Origin: Cryptomeria japonica
Taxonomy: Eukaryota > Streptophyta > Pinopsida > Cupressales > Cupressaceae
Length of the DNA: 64,000 bases
Reading direction: 5' to 3'
NCBI RefSeq assembly: GCF_030272615.1
Contig: NC_081414.1
Location: forward strand, 765,617,983-765,681,982
Below are positions 23,353 to 34,465 of the stretch, one piece after another (the first letter of the stretch is position 1; each line of letters opens with the position of its first letter). The position numbers and the translations under genes were made by a program. Below the pieces are notes generated by a model. It was not told the origin of the DNA, searched no databases, and saw nothing but the letters and a program-made list of their open reading frames with translations.

Positions 23353-24447
23353 AATACATTTTTTCTTGCCAATTTTTAGATTAACGAAAGTACTAAATTT
23401 AGAAAAGGGTTTAATTATTCCTATTAATTTTACACTAGAACGTTGTAACAACAAGATTTTGTAGTTATTTTTTATTTTATTTTTGAAACTTATAAAGATA
23501 TATAACTAACCAAAGATCCACATAACTTTAATATGATTTTTATAAATTAATCATAAAAACTTATGATTTATGTATTCTTATTATTAAGTATTATTATTTT
23601 TCAAAAGATGTTTATTCCAACTATAATTAATATAATAAAAATATTGTTTAGAAAACATAATAACAACATTAATGATATAATCAAATATTTATTATGATTA
23701 TTGAACAATATATAAGTAAAAGTATTATCTAATGTCCTAATAGATTCCTTATATTATTAATTCGTTCAGCAATGTGATCTTCTGTTTTTGCGTTGGGCAA
23801 TGACACTGAACAAATCATCTTACTACGAGTATTAGTGGTGGATTGTGCAATAGAATTGTAAAAATCAGCTTACCACGCGCAGCTCATGGATAGAGCTTGA
23901 GCATCTCGTGGCCCATGGGTTGGAGAATCGTGGCATTGCATTGAAATGAATTGATTTAAAGGCTCCACAACTACAACACTAGAGAGAATGACAACTAACC
24001 AAAACTCAAAAAGTATCTATCATCCAGCATAGAATGGTGTGACAGTCCCTTAACAGGCCCTTTTGGTGCCTGCACAGACATTTTCATGTTAGACTTCTTT
24101 TCGACAACATCTATCCAGCAAACTACATGCCCATTTTACCGTAAACAATAAATAAAAACTGGAATTTTTTCATGAAATCTCCATCGAGCAAGCTGGATGA
24201 ACAGTACGGCATTGAGAATGTACGTTCGTTAGTTAATTTACAATATATGCTGCCGTGTAAGCAACCTAAACATTGGAAATCATCAACATATAATTTAATG
24301 TTGCAATGAATCACCGCTTTGAGTGTTACTGAAAGCACCTTTTAAATGGAGGAGAAGCAAAGGAAAAGCAGCACAGCCAGTGGCTAAGGGAGTTCTACAC
24401 TCTTGTTGAATTGCCTTGAATTGCAGCGTGTCGAAAGGCTTTCTAAT
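23353..24447. other. AT-rich upstream region of the ankyrin gene
   Basis: Very AT-rich from 23460 to 23760, then more balanced toward the gene. It must hold the promoter if the gene is expressed. A TATAAT-like word occurs near 24288, but I cannot assign a TATA box or start site. Small minus-strand frames (24123-24338 and 24295-24510) overlap the gene start and are not supported. Confidence 0.4.
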
Positions 24448-24619
24448 ATGGAGAGCGCATCTATTGAAACGGCCTTCTTTGAAGCCTGTGAAAGTGGTGA
24501 TATAGCCCAAGCCAAAATGCTGCTCGCACTCAGAGTTTTCGATCCCACTAGACTAGTTAGTAAGAGGACGCCAGAGGGAAGAACATGTTTACATCTTGCA
24601 GTACTTGCAGGAAGTCCAG
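24448..24619 (+). CDS. Exon 1 of the ankyrin/PGG gene
   Basis: 57 codons plus one base, from MESASIETAFFEACESGDIA to LHLAVLAGSP. The donor is CAG|GTTGTT at 24619/24620. The phase-1 junction completes a GAT (Asp) codon with the first two bases of exon 2, which continues the ankyrin motif as ...AGSPDLLKKF. This agreement of motif and phase supports the 87-base intron. Confidence 0.75.
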
Positions 24620-25058
24620 GTTGTTATCTTCTCGCAGTTAGTTTTTTAAATTTCAAGCTTTAGTTACTTGTTTTCCGCGCTAAACTATTCCATTCATGAA
24701 ATGCAGATTTGTTAAAAAAATTTAAACTGCGACAATTCATCAACGAGATGGACAATCGAGGCGACACGGCCTTGCATTTAGCTGTCTGGAAATATCGTCT
24801 AGATCTGGTGACATTATTGTTAGATGGTAAGGCTGATTGTAAGGCTGACTTGAGCGTGAAAAATAACAGGGGAGAAACTCCGCTATGCGTGGCTGTAAAG
24901 TTTGGATCCCTGGATGTTGTGAAGAAGTTGATAGATCATGAACCGGAGGCCGTCCAAAAATTATGTAAAGATGTCAAAATTTTGCATCTTGCTGTGAATC
25001 TTAACCGAGCCAATATTGTTGGATTTTTAATTAAAAAAAGTGTAGTTATAAAAAACAG
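24467..25058 (+). repeat. 592-bp tandem duplication, copy 1
   Basis: Spans most of exon 1, intron 1 (24620-24706) and the first part of exon 2. The next 592 bases (25059-25650) are the same as far as I could compare; the junction reads AAAAACAG|AAACGG. Exon 2 runs from here into the repeated exon 1 in the wrong frame and meets TGA at 25072. Confidence 0.95.
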
Positions 25059-25650
25059 AAACGGCCTTCTTTGAAGCCTGTGAAAGTGGTGATATAGCCC
25101 AAGCCAAAATGCTGCTCGCACTCAGAGTTTTCGATCCCACTAGACTAGTTAGTAAGAGGACGCCAGAGGGAAGAACATGTTTACATCTTGCAGTACTTGC
25201 AGGAAGTCCAGGTTGTTATCTTCTCGCAGTTAGTTTTTTAAATTTCAAGCTTTAGTTACTTGTTTTCCGCGCTAAACTATTCCATTCATGAAATGCAGAT
25301 TTGTTAAAAAAATTTAAACTGCGACAATTCATCAACGAGATGGACAATCGAGGCGACACGGCCTTGCATTTAGCTGTCTGGAAATATCGTCTAGATCTGG
25401 TGACATTATTGTTAGATGGTAAGGCTGATTGTAAGGCTGACTTGAGCGTGAAAAATAACAGGGGAGAAACTCCGCTATGCGTGGCTGTAAAGTTTGGATC
25501 CCTGGATGTTGTGAAGAAGTTGATAGATCATGAACCGGAGGCCGTCCAAAAATTATGTAAAGATGTCAAAATTTTGCATCTTGCTGTGAATCTTAACCGA
25601 GCCAATATTGTTGGATTTTTAATTAAAAAAAGTGTAGTTATAAAAAACAG
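25059..25650 (+). repeat. 592-bp tandem duplication, copy 2
   Basis: Second copy, carrying a second intron 1 (25212-25298) with the same donor and acceptor, and leading into the unduplicated rest of exon 2. No differences from copy 1 were seen, so the event is very recent or artificial. Confidence 0.95.
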
Positions 25651-25858
25651 TGGAATTCTCAGAGAGCTTATCAACCAACGTGCTGAAGTCCCTGGCATAA
25701 AGCGAGCTGATAATGAAGGTAATCGTGATATGAAGGTTTCTGTTGATTTCTCATTTAAAAAGGTGGAGTTGTCGGACCTTAATGGCCAGCCTAACAGCCA
25801 GGCAATTGTTCAAGGAGATACGCCCTTACACATTGCAGCAAGGAACAAAAGTGAGCCT
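25299..25858 (+). CDS. Exon 2 of the ankyrin/PGG gene (complete version)
   Basis: Starts after ATGCAG at 25298 and ends CCT|GTAAGT at 25858. After the two bases shared with exon 1 it is exactly 186 codons, so intron 2 (25859-26158, acceptor GGCGTAG) is phase 0. It carries the middle ankyrin repeats, a charged linker (INQRAEVPGIKRADNEGNRD) and the start of the GDTPLHIAARN repeat, which is completed by exon 3 (IVDTLLRVPGVNKHALNSEG). Confidence 0.75.
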
Positions 25859-26158
25859 GTAAGTTTTCTGTTTTGGATTTTAAACTAGAAAGCTAATATT
25901 ATACCAGGCGGTTTCTTAATAGGACATATACTATTTCAAAAACTAGATAAATATATCATTAAATTTTAGTGAGTGGGTATTAAGTTTCTTTGTAGAATCA
26001 GTACTCGTATTTCCTTTTTTCAGTTCCCAGAAGCACAAGCTTTCCAAGTTATACATGAATTTTAGATTATCAGTTGGGCCAGTCAACCGTTTTTATTTAT
26101 CATTAGGAAGTAAATTAGCCTGGTTCTCATTTAATGATATCTTTTTGTTTGGGCGTAG

Positions 26159-26728
26159 ATTGTGGATACGCTACTAAGGGTGCCTGGGGTGAACAAGCAT
26201 GCTCTCAATAGTGAGGGAAAAACACCTCTGGATGTTGCAAGAGAAGTCACGGAGTACTACGAGTCTTTCAGGATTATAAGAAAGCTCACAGATTATAAAC
26301 CCAGTCCCAAGCCATTCATGTACTGTGCGCCAGAGGTGAGCAAAGAAAAGCACAAGAGAGCCACGGATATGGTTAACAAAACCTTCGATGACAGACGCAA
26401 TACTGAACTGGTGGTGGCAGCATTATTGGCCACCATGACATTTACGGCTGCGTTCACAGTTCCAGGTGGCTCGGACCAGGATTCTAAGGATGGGAACCAA
26501 GGGGCCCCTATTCTCCTAGGCTATTATATGTTTAAGCTCTTTATTATTTTCGACTGCATAGCCTTCTTTCTATCTCTCTTCGTTTGTATAATGTGGGAAA
26601 TGGCTTCAGAGCTTACCACAGAGGACAAGATGTTGTTCATGAGCGTCAGTGCTTTGTTGACCTGCCTCAGCTTTGGATTCAATTCTTGCGGTTTTATGGC
26701 TGCAGTGCACACGATATTGGCACATTAA
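26159..26728 (+). CDS. Exon 3 of the ankyrin/PGG gene, up to the premature TAA
   Basis: Encodes the last ankyrin repeat, the PGG domain and three hydrophobic segments (around VVAALLATMTFTAAF, KLFIIFDCIAFFLSLFVCIM and LFMSVSALLTCLSF). The TAA follows MAAVHTILAH. In frame after it come DPILAWVILGILLFIEFCVT, a clear fourth membrane segment, and a charged tail to a TGA at 27014-27016. The TAA therefore looks like a nonsense mutation of a Lys-type codon and not the ancestral stop. Confidence 0.8.
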   Translation: MVDTLLRVPGVNKHALNSEGKTPLDVAREVTEYYESFRIIRKLTDYKPSPKPFMYCAPEVSKEKHKRATDMVNKTFDDRRNTELVVAALLATMTFTAAFTVPGGSDQDSKDGNQGAPILLGYYMFKLFIIFDCIAFFLSLFVCIMWEMASELTTEDKMLFMSVSALLTCLSFGFNSCGFMAAVHTILAH

Positions 26729-27146
26729 GACCCGATCCTCGCTTGGGTGATTTTGGGTATTCTCTTATTCATCGAATTCTGTGTTACTATTGCATTTATC
26801 CATCAATCGGTAATTTTTGCAGTGGGGCGAGCTAGATTCCACCGTTTGTGCGGTGTACCTCGTCTACTGGATAGTATTGTTGAAGGTGTATGGGAAAGAG
26901 CAGAAAGTTTTGGGGTTCTCAAGATTATTCGCTCACTAGAAGAAGCTTCCCATAATGCAGTCGAAGGAGATGTTGATGAAACTTCCCATAATGCAATCGT
27001 TCCGATACGTTCCTGACCTTCATCCTTGTAGCTCAACAATCTGTTTATTTCTTGCCGTACAACCTTCACTGTTTACTCTCTCCATTACATTGCAACGATC
27101 GCCGTACTCCTCTATAGGGTGTGATTATTTGTGGGCATGTAACCTT

Positions 27147-27152
27147 AATAAA
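27147..27152 (+). promoter_or_regulatory. Candidate polyadenylation signal AATAAA
   Basis: AATAAA about 130 bases after the last in-frame stop of the ankyrin gene, a plausible 3'-end signal. Position 27151 (= window position 1) lies inside it. Confidence 0.5.
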
Positions 27153-30100
27153 TCTTTGTTATGCATAATGTAATGATGTTTAATTATTAAAATCAGCATT
27201 ATCCGTGTTTTTTAATGTATCGGTGAGGGAAGGGGTTTCACTTTTTTATTACTGGATAAAATATTGCAAAATATAAATACCTAGATTATACTATTCAATG
27301 GCGTTACATCATCTCTACCAACCCTATTCTTACCATGAAGAATATTATATTTTACATTTAAGTTATTTGTGTTAAGTTTTATGGAGTTCAATCATAATAT
27401 TGGATATAAGAGTGTTGGCATGAAAGGGATATTTTTTCTAGCTACTTTATCATTTAGGTTTCATTCACATTAGTTACTTAGGTTTATTTAAGATATAGAT
27501 AGAATATTTATTATATTTCAAGTCATATGATTAAAGGACACACCATAATATTATGCAATCATATGTCCTACCTTGGTCCATATAAATAAGGAGTTCCCTT
27601 TGTAATCTCAATCAATCAGTTAATTGTAAGTAATTTATAATTTACATCCTTTCATAAAACATCATTATTGTCTTATACTTGATCTCTCTTATTTTTTCAT
27701 CGAAATTTCCAAATCTCGGGTGTCTACAATCATTAGCGAAATCTTGCATAATATAGAGAATTACATACCGACTCTTATCTAGTATGAAAGGTTGTGGAAT
27801 TTCTTCTTGTTAGTCATAATTAAGAGATCTAGGTTGCAAATTTTGGCGAATCTTGGAAAGTTGAGTATGATCTTCTCTTGCATCAAATGGTGATCTAAAA
27901 AATTAGAAAAACTTGATAGAAATATTAGATTCGAGGTTCCTCTTTGTGGTTTCATATGGTAGAATCATTTGAAGTTTGTTAATGCAAATATGAGCTTCCT
28001 ATTAAGTTTAGAGTGTCCAACAAGATTATTTTTTCTCTTTATTTTGTCTAAATTAAAAATTTGAGGCTATATCCCCAAGGGATTAAAGTTTGCAAGTTTG
28101 ATGTTAAGTCAAAAAATAACTATAATTTTAAAATATTTTGAGTCAAAATAAATCAGCCATCATATCCACAAAGTCTAAGAATCCTAAGATTGGTCATAAA
28201 AAATTGGTCCTTTGCCATCAATGTTGTATGCTCACCCATATGATCATACAATTTCTAGTGCAAACACTCTGTAGCTCTCTAAAATCAATTAAATTTTTAA
28301 AATGCTAACTTTAAAACCTCATATCTAATGTTTTCAAAAGGTTTTTTTTAGAATTTTACTGGAGTACTCACCAACAAACCTCATTGTGTGATATAGCCTA
28401 CACTAGTAGCAATGGCCTCACCTCCACTATTGACTAGCATAAGAAAAGGTAGAAGCAACTTGTAGAGGATGATATTTGTCACCCTCAAGGGGAAAACCTA
28501 CCTTCACTCTACCTCACTTAAGCTAGCGCTAAAGGTTAGCCAAGGGATGCTAAGTACAAAAGAGGATAAATGACCAGTAAACAAAGCTCTCAGACGATCC
28601 TGCCAAGTCTCTGTCTTGAGGACAAGTGTGTGGAACTAGGATAGTAGTGTGGCCCATTGTCATCCTGCACTGACAGAGTATAGAGATGATACAAAAAATG
28701 ATAGATTTGACTATATTACTAAGAAAATGATGTAAATGATAAACTAAGATAAATAATACAGAATGCATGACACTAAAAGGAAGTGAGAGAAGGATAGGAA
28801 AAGCTTACAATTGGTCCATGAATGAAGCCTCCAATAAGATGAGTTCTCCTCTTTGATCACAAACCTGCACACAAACAAAGAGGGAAAATGTTGGGGGCTG
28901 TGTTTAGAGGCATGTCTTTGTCAGACCTTGGTTTCGATATTTCCACCTCCATGGACAACCCAAATTGTAGCAACGATAGGAAATAAAATGATAAAGATAA
29001 GAAATGGACAATTAAGACAATAGATATGCAAATGAACTAAGAAAGATATTGAACTCCCCTCCAACACTTGTGAAGACGACACCACAGGTTCTCTAATAAG
29101 GTGCAACAATGGTGGTCTTGAAATGCTAGATAATCTATGTATGATAAGGATAATGGACGCCAAGAGCTCAAGTTACTTCTCCAAAATGATCAAGAATCCT
29201 TTTCCATTACAAAAATGCATGAGAGATAGCCTCCAAAGTGATTCATAACATCAATGGCTGAGGACAGAGGCATTAGAAATTCTTCTGGGCATAGGCATAA
29301 TGCTAAAAATACCACCTACAGATTGACAAATTTGGAGGATGCTAGCACGGCACAAAGACATCTCCACAGTGCACTAGAGTCCATAAGTCAACTGGTCAAT
29401 ATGCTCGATAAAATACAAGTTGTAATATGACAAGTCAATCCATGTGGACAAAAGGGTAAATAAGAAATGAGTATTCCTAATTTTCTTGTAGTGAAGATGC
29501 TTATGTAATGTGGAATTATACGAGGTGCAATTTACAATGTTACATTTTGTCCCCACTTTAGCGAGCATATCTTTGTCAAGAAATGCAAAGCTAAAGTAGA
29601 GATGATATCAATATTTGTGAAGATGAAGAAAAATTGGCTGATTTGATGAAGTTACCCCTAGCTAGATAAAATTGAGATTGAGATAGATTTTGCTAAGCTA
29701 TGTCATGACAAACATGTTGTCTAAAGTCCAACATATTAGATGAAAAAGCGATTAAACATTGAATAGATGAGATAGATAAGATAACGTATTAGAAACAAAC
29801 TTCACTTAATAGAGGAAAACCCCTATTATGAAAGATAATTAATAGTAGCTACCATGATAAAAGAGATAGTGTCGATATGGGTAGCAAGTTGTGTTATGCT
29901 AGATAGCCATACAATAGGGTAACAATGTATAAGATTTCATTGGTATGGATATAAAGTTGTGTTATGATAGATAGGACTATGATAGGGCGAGACTTCACCG
30001 TAATGAATAAAAAAATGCTAAATATTCATGAGACTGGGCTAGATTTGGTTGGAATGAATAGAAAAATGATATATAGTCATGTGATTGGGGAATCAAAGAT

Positions 30101-31030
30101 TGATTTCATAAGCAATGGATTGGCCCCCACAAAAGGCGGTAAGATAAATAAAATAGATAAACTGGTTTGGTCCCCACCAAGGCAAACAAGAATGCTGAGC
30201 TATACAAATAGAAATATAGATTATGCAGATATGATAGCCACCCCTTAGAATGGTATGCATGAAAGGCATGTCATTCTAAGGAGAATAAATGTTGTGGCAC
30301 GTCAACATGGTGAGTTTTTTTCGTGGAATGTCATCTTCGACAGATGACACATAAGACCACAACATCAACAAAGATGAAATAACACAAGGGGTTTGATTAT
30401 TTGGCTTCAAAACCCATAGCAAAGAAATAAAATCTGTAATATAACTATAGATCGGTGTCTCATTATAATGCTAAAGTTCTTGGATTTGAAGAAGAGAATA
30501 TGAAGAGAAAGAGAAAATAAAAAATTTGGGTCAACATTGAAAAGGGCCTAAATGCCCCCAATGCTTTACATTGCCCTCTAATGTCAAAAAGAAAGATACG
30601 AAAGATAGAGGAAATAGATAATAAATAGAAGAAGTTTTATGATAGAAATTTCATGTATTCAAGAACCTACAGAGTAACTTGGGTCCTCTAGGAGAACATA
30701 ATAGATAAAGACAATTAACCTCCCATTTCCTAGCACTGACAAAATAACTTGGGTACTCTAGGAGGGAACACACTTGTAAAGAAAGCATGGGGGAACACAA
30801 ACATGCACATATGCTATGCTACAAGATAAAGGAAGATAGTTCCTTAGAACCCCTCAACGATCAGGTCATCATCCTTTCAATCTTTATCATATGGGGAAGG
30901 AGGGTGAGATTGAAGTAGAACAATCATAAGGGAAGCACCAGGTGCCTCACCAAAAGTGAGGGCAAGGGAGGAGGCTATAGTAAAATCCTTGTCCAAAAGC
31001 TTGGAAGAGGAAAGAGTCAATGTCTGCATG

Positions 31031-32460
31031 AAAATCTTCTTGGATTCTTGGATTCTTCGCAATTCAATCAAGACTGTTTTTTTCTGCTTATTTTTATCAA
31101 CTTGGTTATTAACATGTGACTTTGATAGCATCAATATAAGTGAATCACCAACCAATTATAACAAGTTTAGCCTATCAAACTAGAATAAAAAGTTAGTTTG
31201 GTTATGTCTATATAAATTAATTTATTCTCACGATACTTATTATATTGGCAACATACTCATTTTCTTAAGGGTAGAGAAATAGGACACCAATCATTAGGTT
31301 AGGGGCCATTATAAAGTTCCCTTGCATGGAGTCCATCATTTTAATTTTTCCAAGGCTCGTATATAATAGAAGGGTGGAGAAAGCAAGAGCAAACCCAAAT
31401 CTAACCCTAACCATTATAAAGGTAGGGCAGCTAAAATTAAGGTAGAGGATCCTATCCAAAGATAGAATTGGTAGTGTATCATCTTTGGTTTACTTGTCAT
31501 GCCCCCGTCAATGACATCAGATGACAATCCATTTTAAACCATGGCTAGTGCAGGAGCACCCAGGTTTATTTGCAATCAACACCAACCAAAAAAGAAAAAT
31601 ATTTCCAGTTTATTTCCTGATTTTAGTTTTGGTGTGCTTGGTCAGGCTTCACTCTAGTCAATTTTGCAAAGTTTGTATCTCTCGATAACAATAATGACTG
31701 TAGAAGGTGAAAGGGAAAGTATAAAGGAAGAGGAGTATGTTTACAGAAAATGGCTTGTACATAATTTTCCTTCATTCAATGTCGTAGAAAACTCACATCC
31801 GTGAACTATTTGACAAAATGCTTCATCGAAATAAACTCTCATGGATGACGATGATTGGAGACGATGCACAAAATAGATTTGTTGATAAAGCTTTAGAAAC
31901 TTCAAGCAAATCTAATTTTGCACGTGTAAGGCCAAATACCTTGAATTTTTCCAACCACCTTGCAGCCTGTACAAAATTCTTGTAGCAGCTGATTAAATTT
32001 CAATTCCAAGCATAAACAGTGAATAAGAGAAAAGGTGTGGTGAGTCAACATAGGCAATGTAACCAAAGCGACCGAAAGATATATTGATATCTAGGAAGAT
32101 CGAGCCAGGCGAATTTGGAAAGACATCGGTTAAGAGGAAGCAATAGAAAACATATCGCATTTCTTTGAATGCGATATAAATTAGCTAGTGGATATTATGG
32201 ATAAAAGGGGAGAAAGGATTGCGCTTTGATAGGGGGAACTGGTGGGCTATGGAATGAGAGGAGTGTGTAAGCAATGAACGTGCATTGAGAAAAGCCTAGG
32301 CAAAAACCTTTGTTGTAATTGAAATTTATACTAATTGAATTGGATGTAAATAGAAGTGTATTTCCTTATTTCCATCTATAAACAAACAATCTCTATTTCT
32401 GCATTTGTGTTTTGAGTGTTGAGTTTTAAAATTGTAAGGCAGGGGAAGATTTTTGTATGA
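31031..32460 (+). mobile_element. Block B copy of the tRNA-iMet LTR-like region
   Basis: Same as 3881-5310. The primer-binding site is at 32463-32474. Confidence 0.6.
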
Positions 32461-32618
32461 AATGGTATCAGAGCTTGTTGTCTTGAGCATGTAGAGGATA
32501 CACTAGGACCTATGGAAGTGTGAAACGGTTGTGAAGAAGCTCATGTGGGTTGTTGTAGGTGGAAGAAAGAAGTCTTGACTAGTGAGAGCTTGAAGCCGTA
32601 ATTAAAAGAGTAATAGAG

Positions 32619-33040
32619 ATGCTACCTCGAAGAGGGATGTCCAAAATTGAGGAGGTGTTGGAGTGATTTCGAGAGATGATACGAACTGATATTAGAAATG
32701 AGGTGAGATCAACTTCTAGAAATGAAAGAGGACATGTAAGTGATGAAGGAAGTGAATTGGAAGAAAAAGAACACGAAAAAGAAGAAGAGCAACCTATAGA
32801 TCCCGGAGAAGAAATATTTTTGAGGATTCTATCGATAATCACAAAAACTAACAAAATGGAAGTGGCAAAATTTTTGGAACATTAAATCCAGATCAGTTGA
32901 TTGATTGGATAGATGAGCTAGAAGAATACTTTGAAGTGGAGGAAATCAGAGATCTAGTAAGGGTAAAGTTAGCTCAAGAAAAGTTGAAAGGGCATGCTGC
33001 ATTATTATGGTGGAAAGAGTTGCAAAAACAATGGGTAATG
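32619..33040 (+). pseudogene. Block B copy of the truncated gag
   Basis: Same as 5469-5890, including the TGA (32664-32666) and the one-base deletion near 32877. It therefore copied an already broken gag. Confidence 0.7.
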
Positions 33041-33065
33041 AATGGAGTGTTAACTCTAAGGCATT

Positions 33066-34465
33066 TTTGACATTAGTGTCAAATGTTCTAAATGCATGTG
33101 ATATTCTCCTATAGACATTTATGTCATTTCATGGTTACATTGCTTGGAAAGTTTGATCCTTGGCATAGCTGTACATATGTGGTGTATTATAAGTGACCAA
33201 GTCACTTGGAGATAAAGAGGTGATAAGTTGCATGAGTTACTTTTGTGACTAAGTCACTAGGTGATGGTAAATTGATGAAGTTACCTAAGCGATTAGGTAA
33301 CATGACATAACGTTTTCCCACCAACAAGGATCTAGTGGGCATAATAGTTTATTTATTATTCTCCACTAAAATATGTGGTGAATGGGACATTACATATCAT
33401 CGATATTTTTTAAAGGAATATTATATGGTTTCAAAGCTTATCATTGTAAAAGCATTGTTTTCATTTGTAAAAGCCCTTGAGCTCAAGCTAGGGCATGCTA
33501 ATATCAGTTAGGGTTTGGATTACCTATGGCTAGAGAACATTGTGAGAGTGACTGATCTTTTGGAATTGCAATGACAGTTTAGTTTTGATAACAGAAAGAA
33601 AGAAGTTCGGGCAACTATTCTTGAGTACTTTTTGGTTGAGAATCTTCGATCCCAGATGTCATGTACAAGTAGTTTGAGTTGAGTTTTTCTTGTCGGTCTT
33701 AGCGATACCAGGTGTTTCCAATCCTTAATCTCATTGTATTTTGAAAAGAAAACTGTTAAGGATTTTGGTTATGTTATGATTAAGTCTGAAAATGCTCTCT
33801 AATTGCTTTTGTTTACAAATGGTTATGAGTCATGCATTTGTGAAAGGAAGTAAAGCATTGTATTTTGTTAAACCTATTCTTCTGTTTAGGGTATATACTT
33901 GGTTTTTTGAAAAGGGTTTATGATTTTGTTTTTTCTGTAACTATAATGTTTATCAAACAATAGTCAGGGTATTTTGAGCTAAGGGTTTTGCATAATTTTA
34001 TAGTTTTTTGTTCTAAACCTTGTTGTTATGCACATTCAAATGTGGGTGTATGTTTTGTCATTTAACCCTCATTGATTTCTCAGTTTTATCCTTGTCTTTG
34101 TTATGGGTCTTTCTGTTAACCCGAGTTTGGGTTTGTTGATAGTTTTATAGAGGCACTTTTGATTTGAACGACAGTTTGAACAATGACAATCTTAACTCTG
34201 TTTGTGAACATTGTTTCAATTATCATTGATATCACATGATTTATAATAGAAAATCGTTATGTTGTTAAGGCATTGAGTAGTATCATTATCATTCTGGTAC
34301 TTGTTAAAGAGACCGGTTAAGGATTTAAGTTATGTTTCCATTTGAATATGCAGAACAATATATGTACTTTCTTGAATTCATTCTTCATGGTATTGAACAA
34401 AAAAGGAATATTATTCTTAGATTGTAAAATTATTTCATTCATATTATTCTTCATGGTATTGAGCA
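33066..34465 (+). mobile_element. Block B copy of the hairpin-rich LTR-like segment
   Basis: Same as 5916-7315; the hairpin cluster is at 33066-33378. The TGGCGACTCC motif follows at 34471. Confidence 0.45.

Larger units (their letters stand above)
24448..27016 (+). pseudogene. Ankyrin-repeat, PGG-domain membrane protein gene (ITN1/ACD6-like), disrupted
   Basis: The reconstructed order is exon 1 (24448-24619), exon 2 (25299-25858) and exon 3 (from 26159). The encoded product would have an ankyrin region (motifs such as GRTCLHLAVLAG, GDTALHLAVWK, GETPLCVAVKFG, GDTPLHIAARN, GKTPLDVAREV). After that come the RRNTELVVAALLATMTFTAAFTVPGG signature of the PGG domain and four hydrophobic segments. 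In this family the ankyrins bind partners in the cytosol and the PGG/TM part anchors the protein in membranes; known members act in stress or defence signalling. Two lesions are visible: a 592-bp tandem duplication that creates a frame-breaking chimeric exon (24707-25211, TGA at 25072), and TAA at 26726-26728 before the fourth hydrophobic segment, after which the same frame stays open to 27016. Skipping the chimeric exon would restore the frame up to the TAA. ATG 24448 (AATATGG) is preferred over 24403. Confidence 0.85.
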
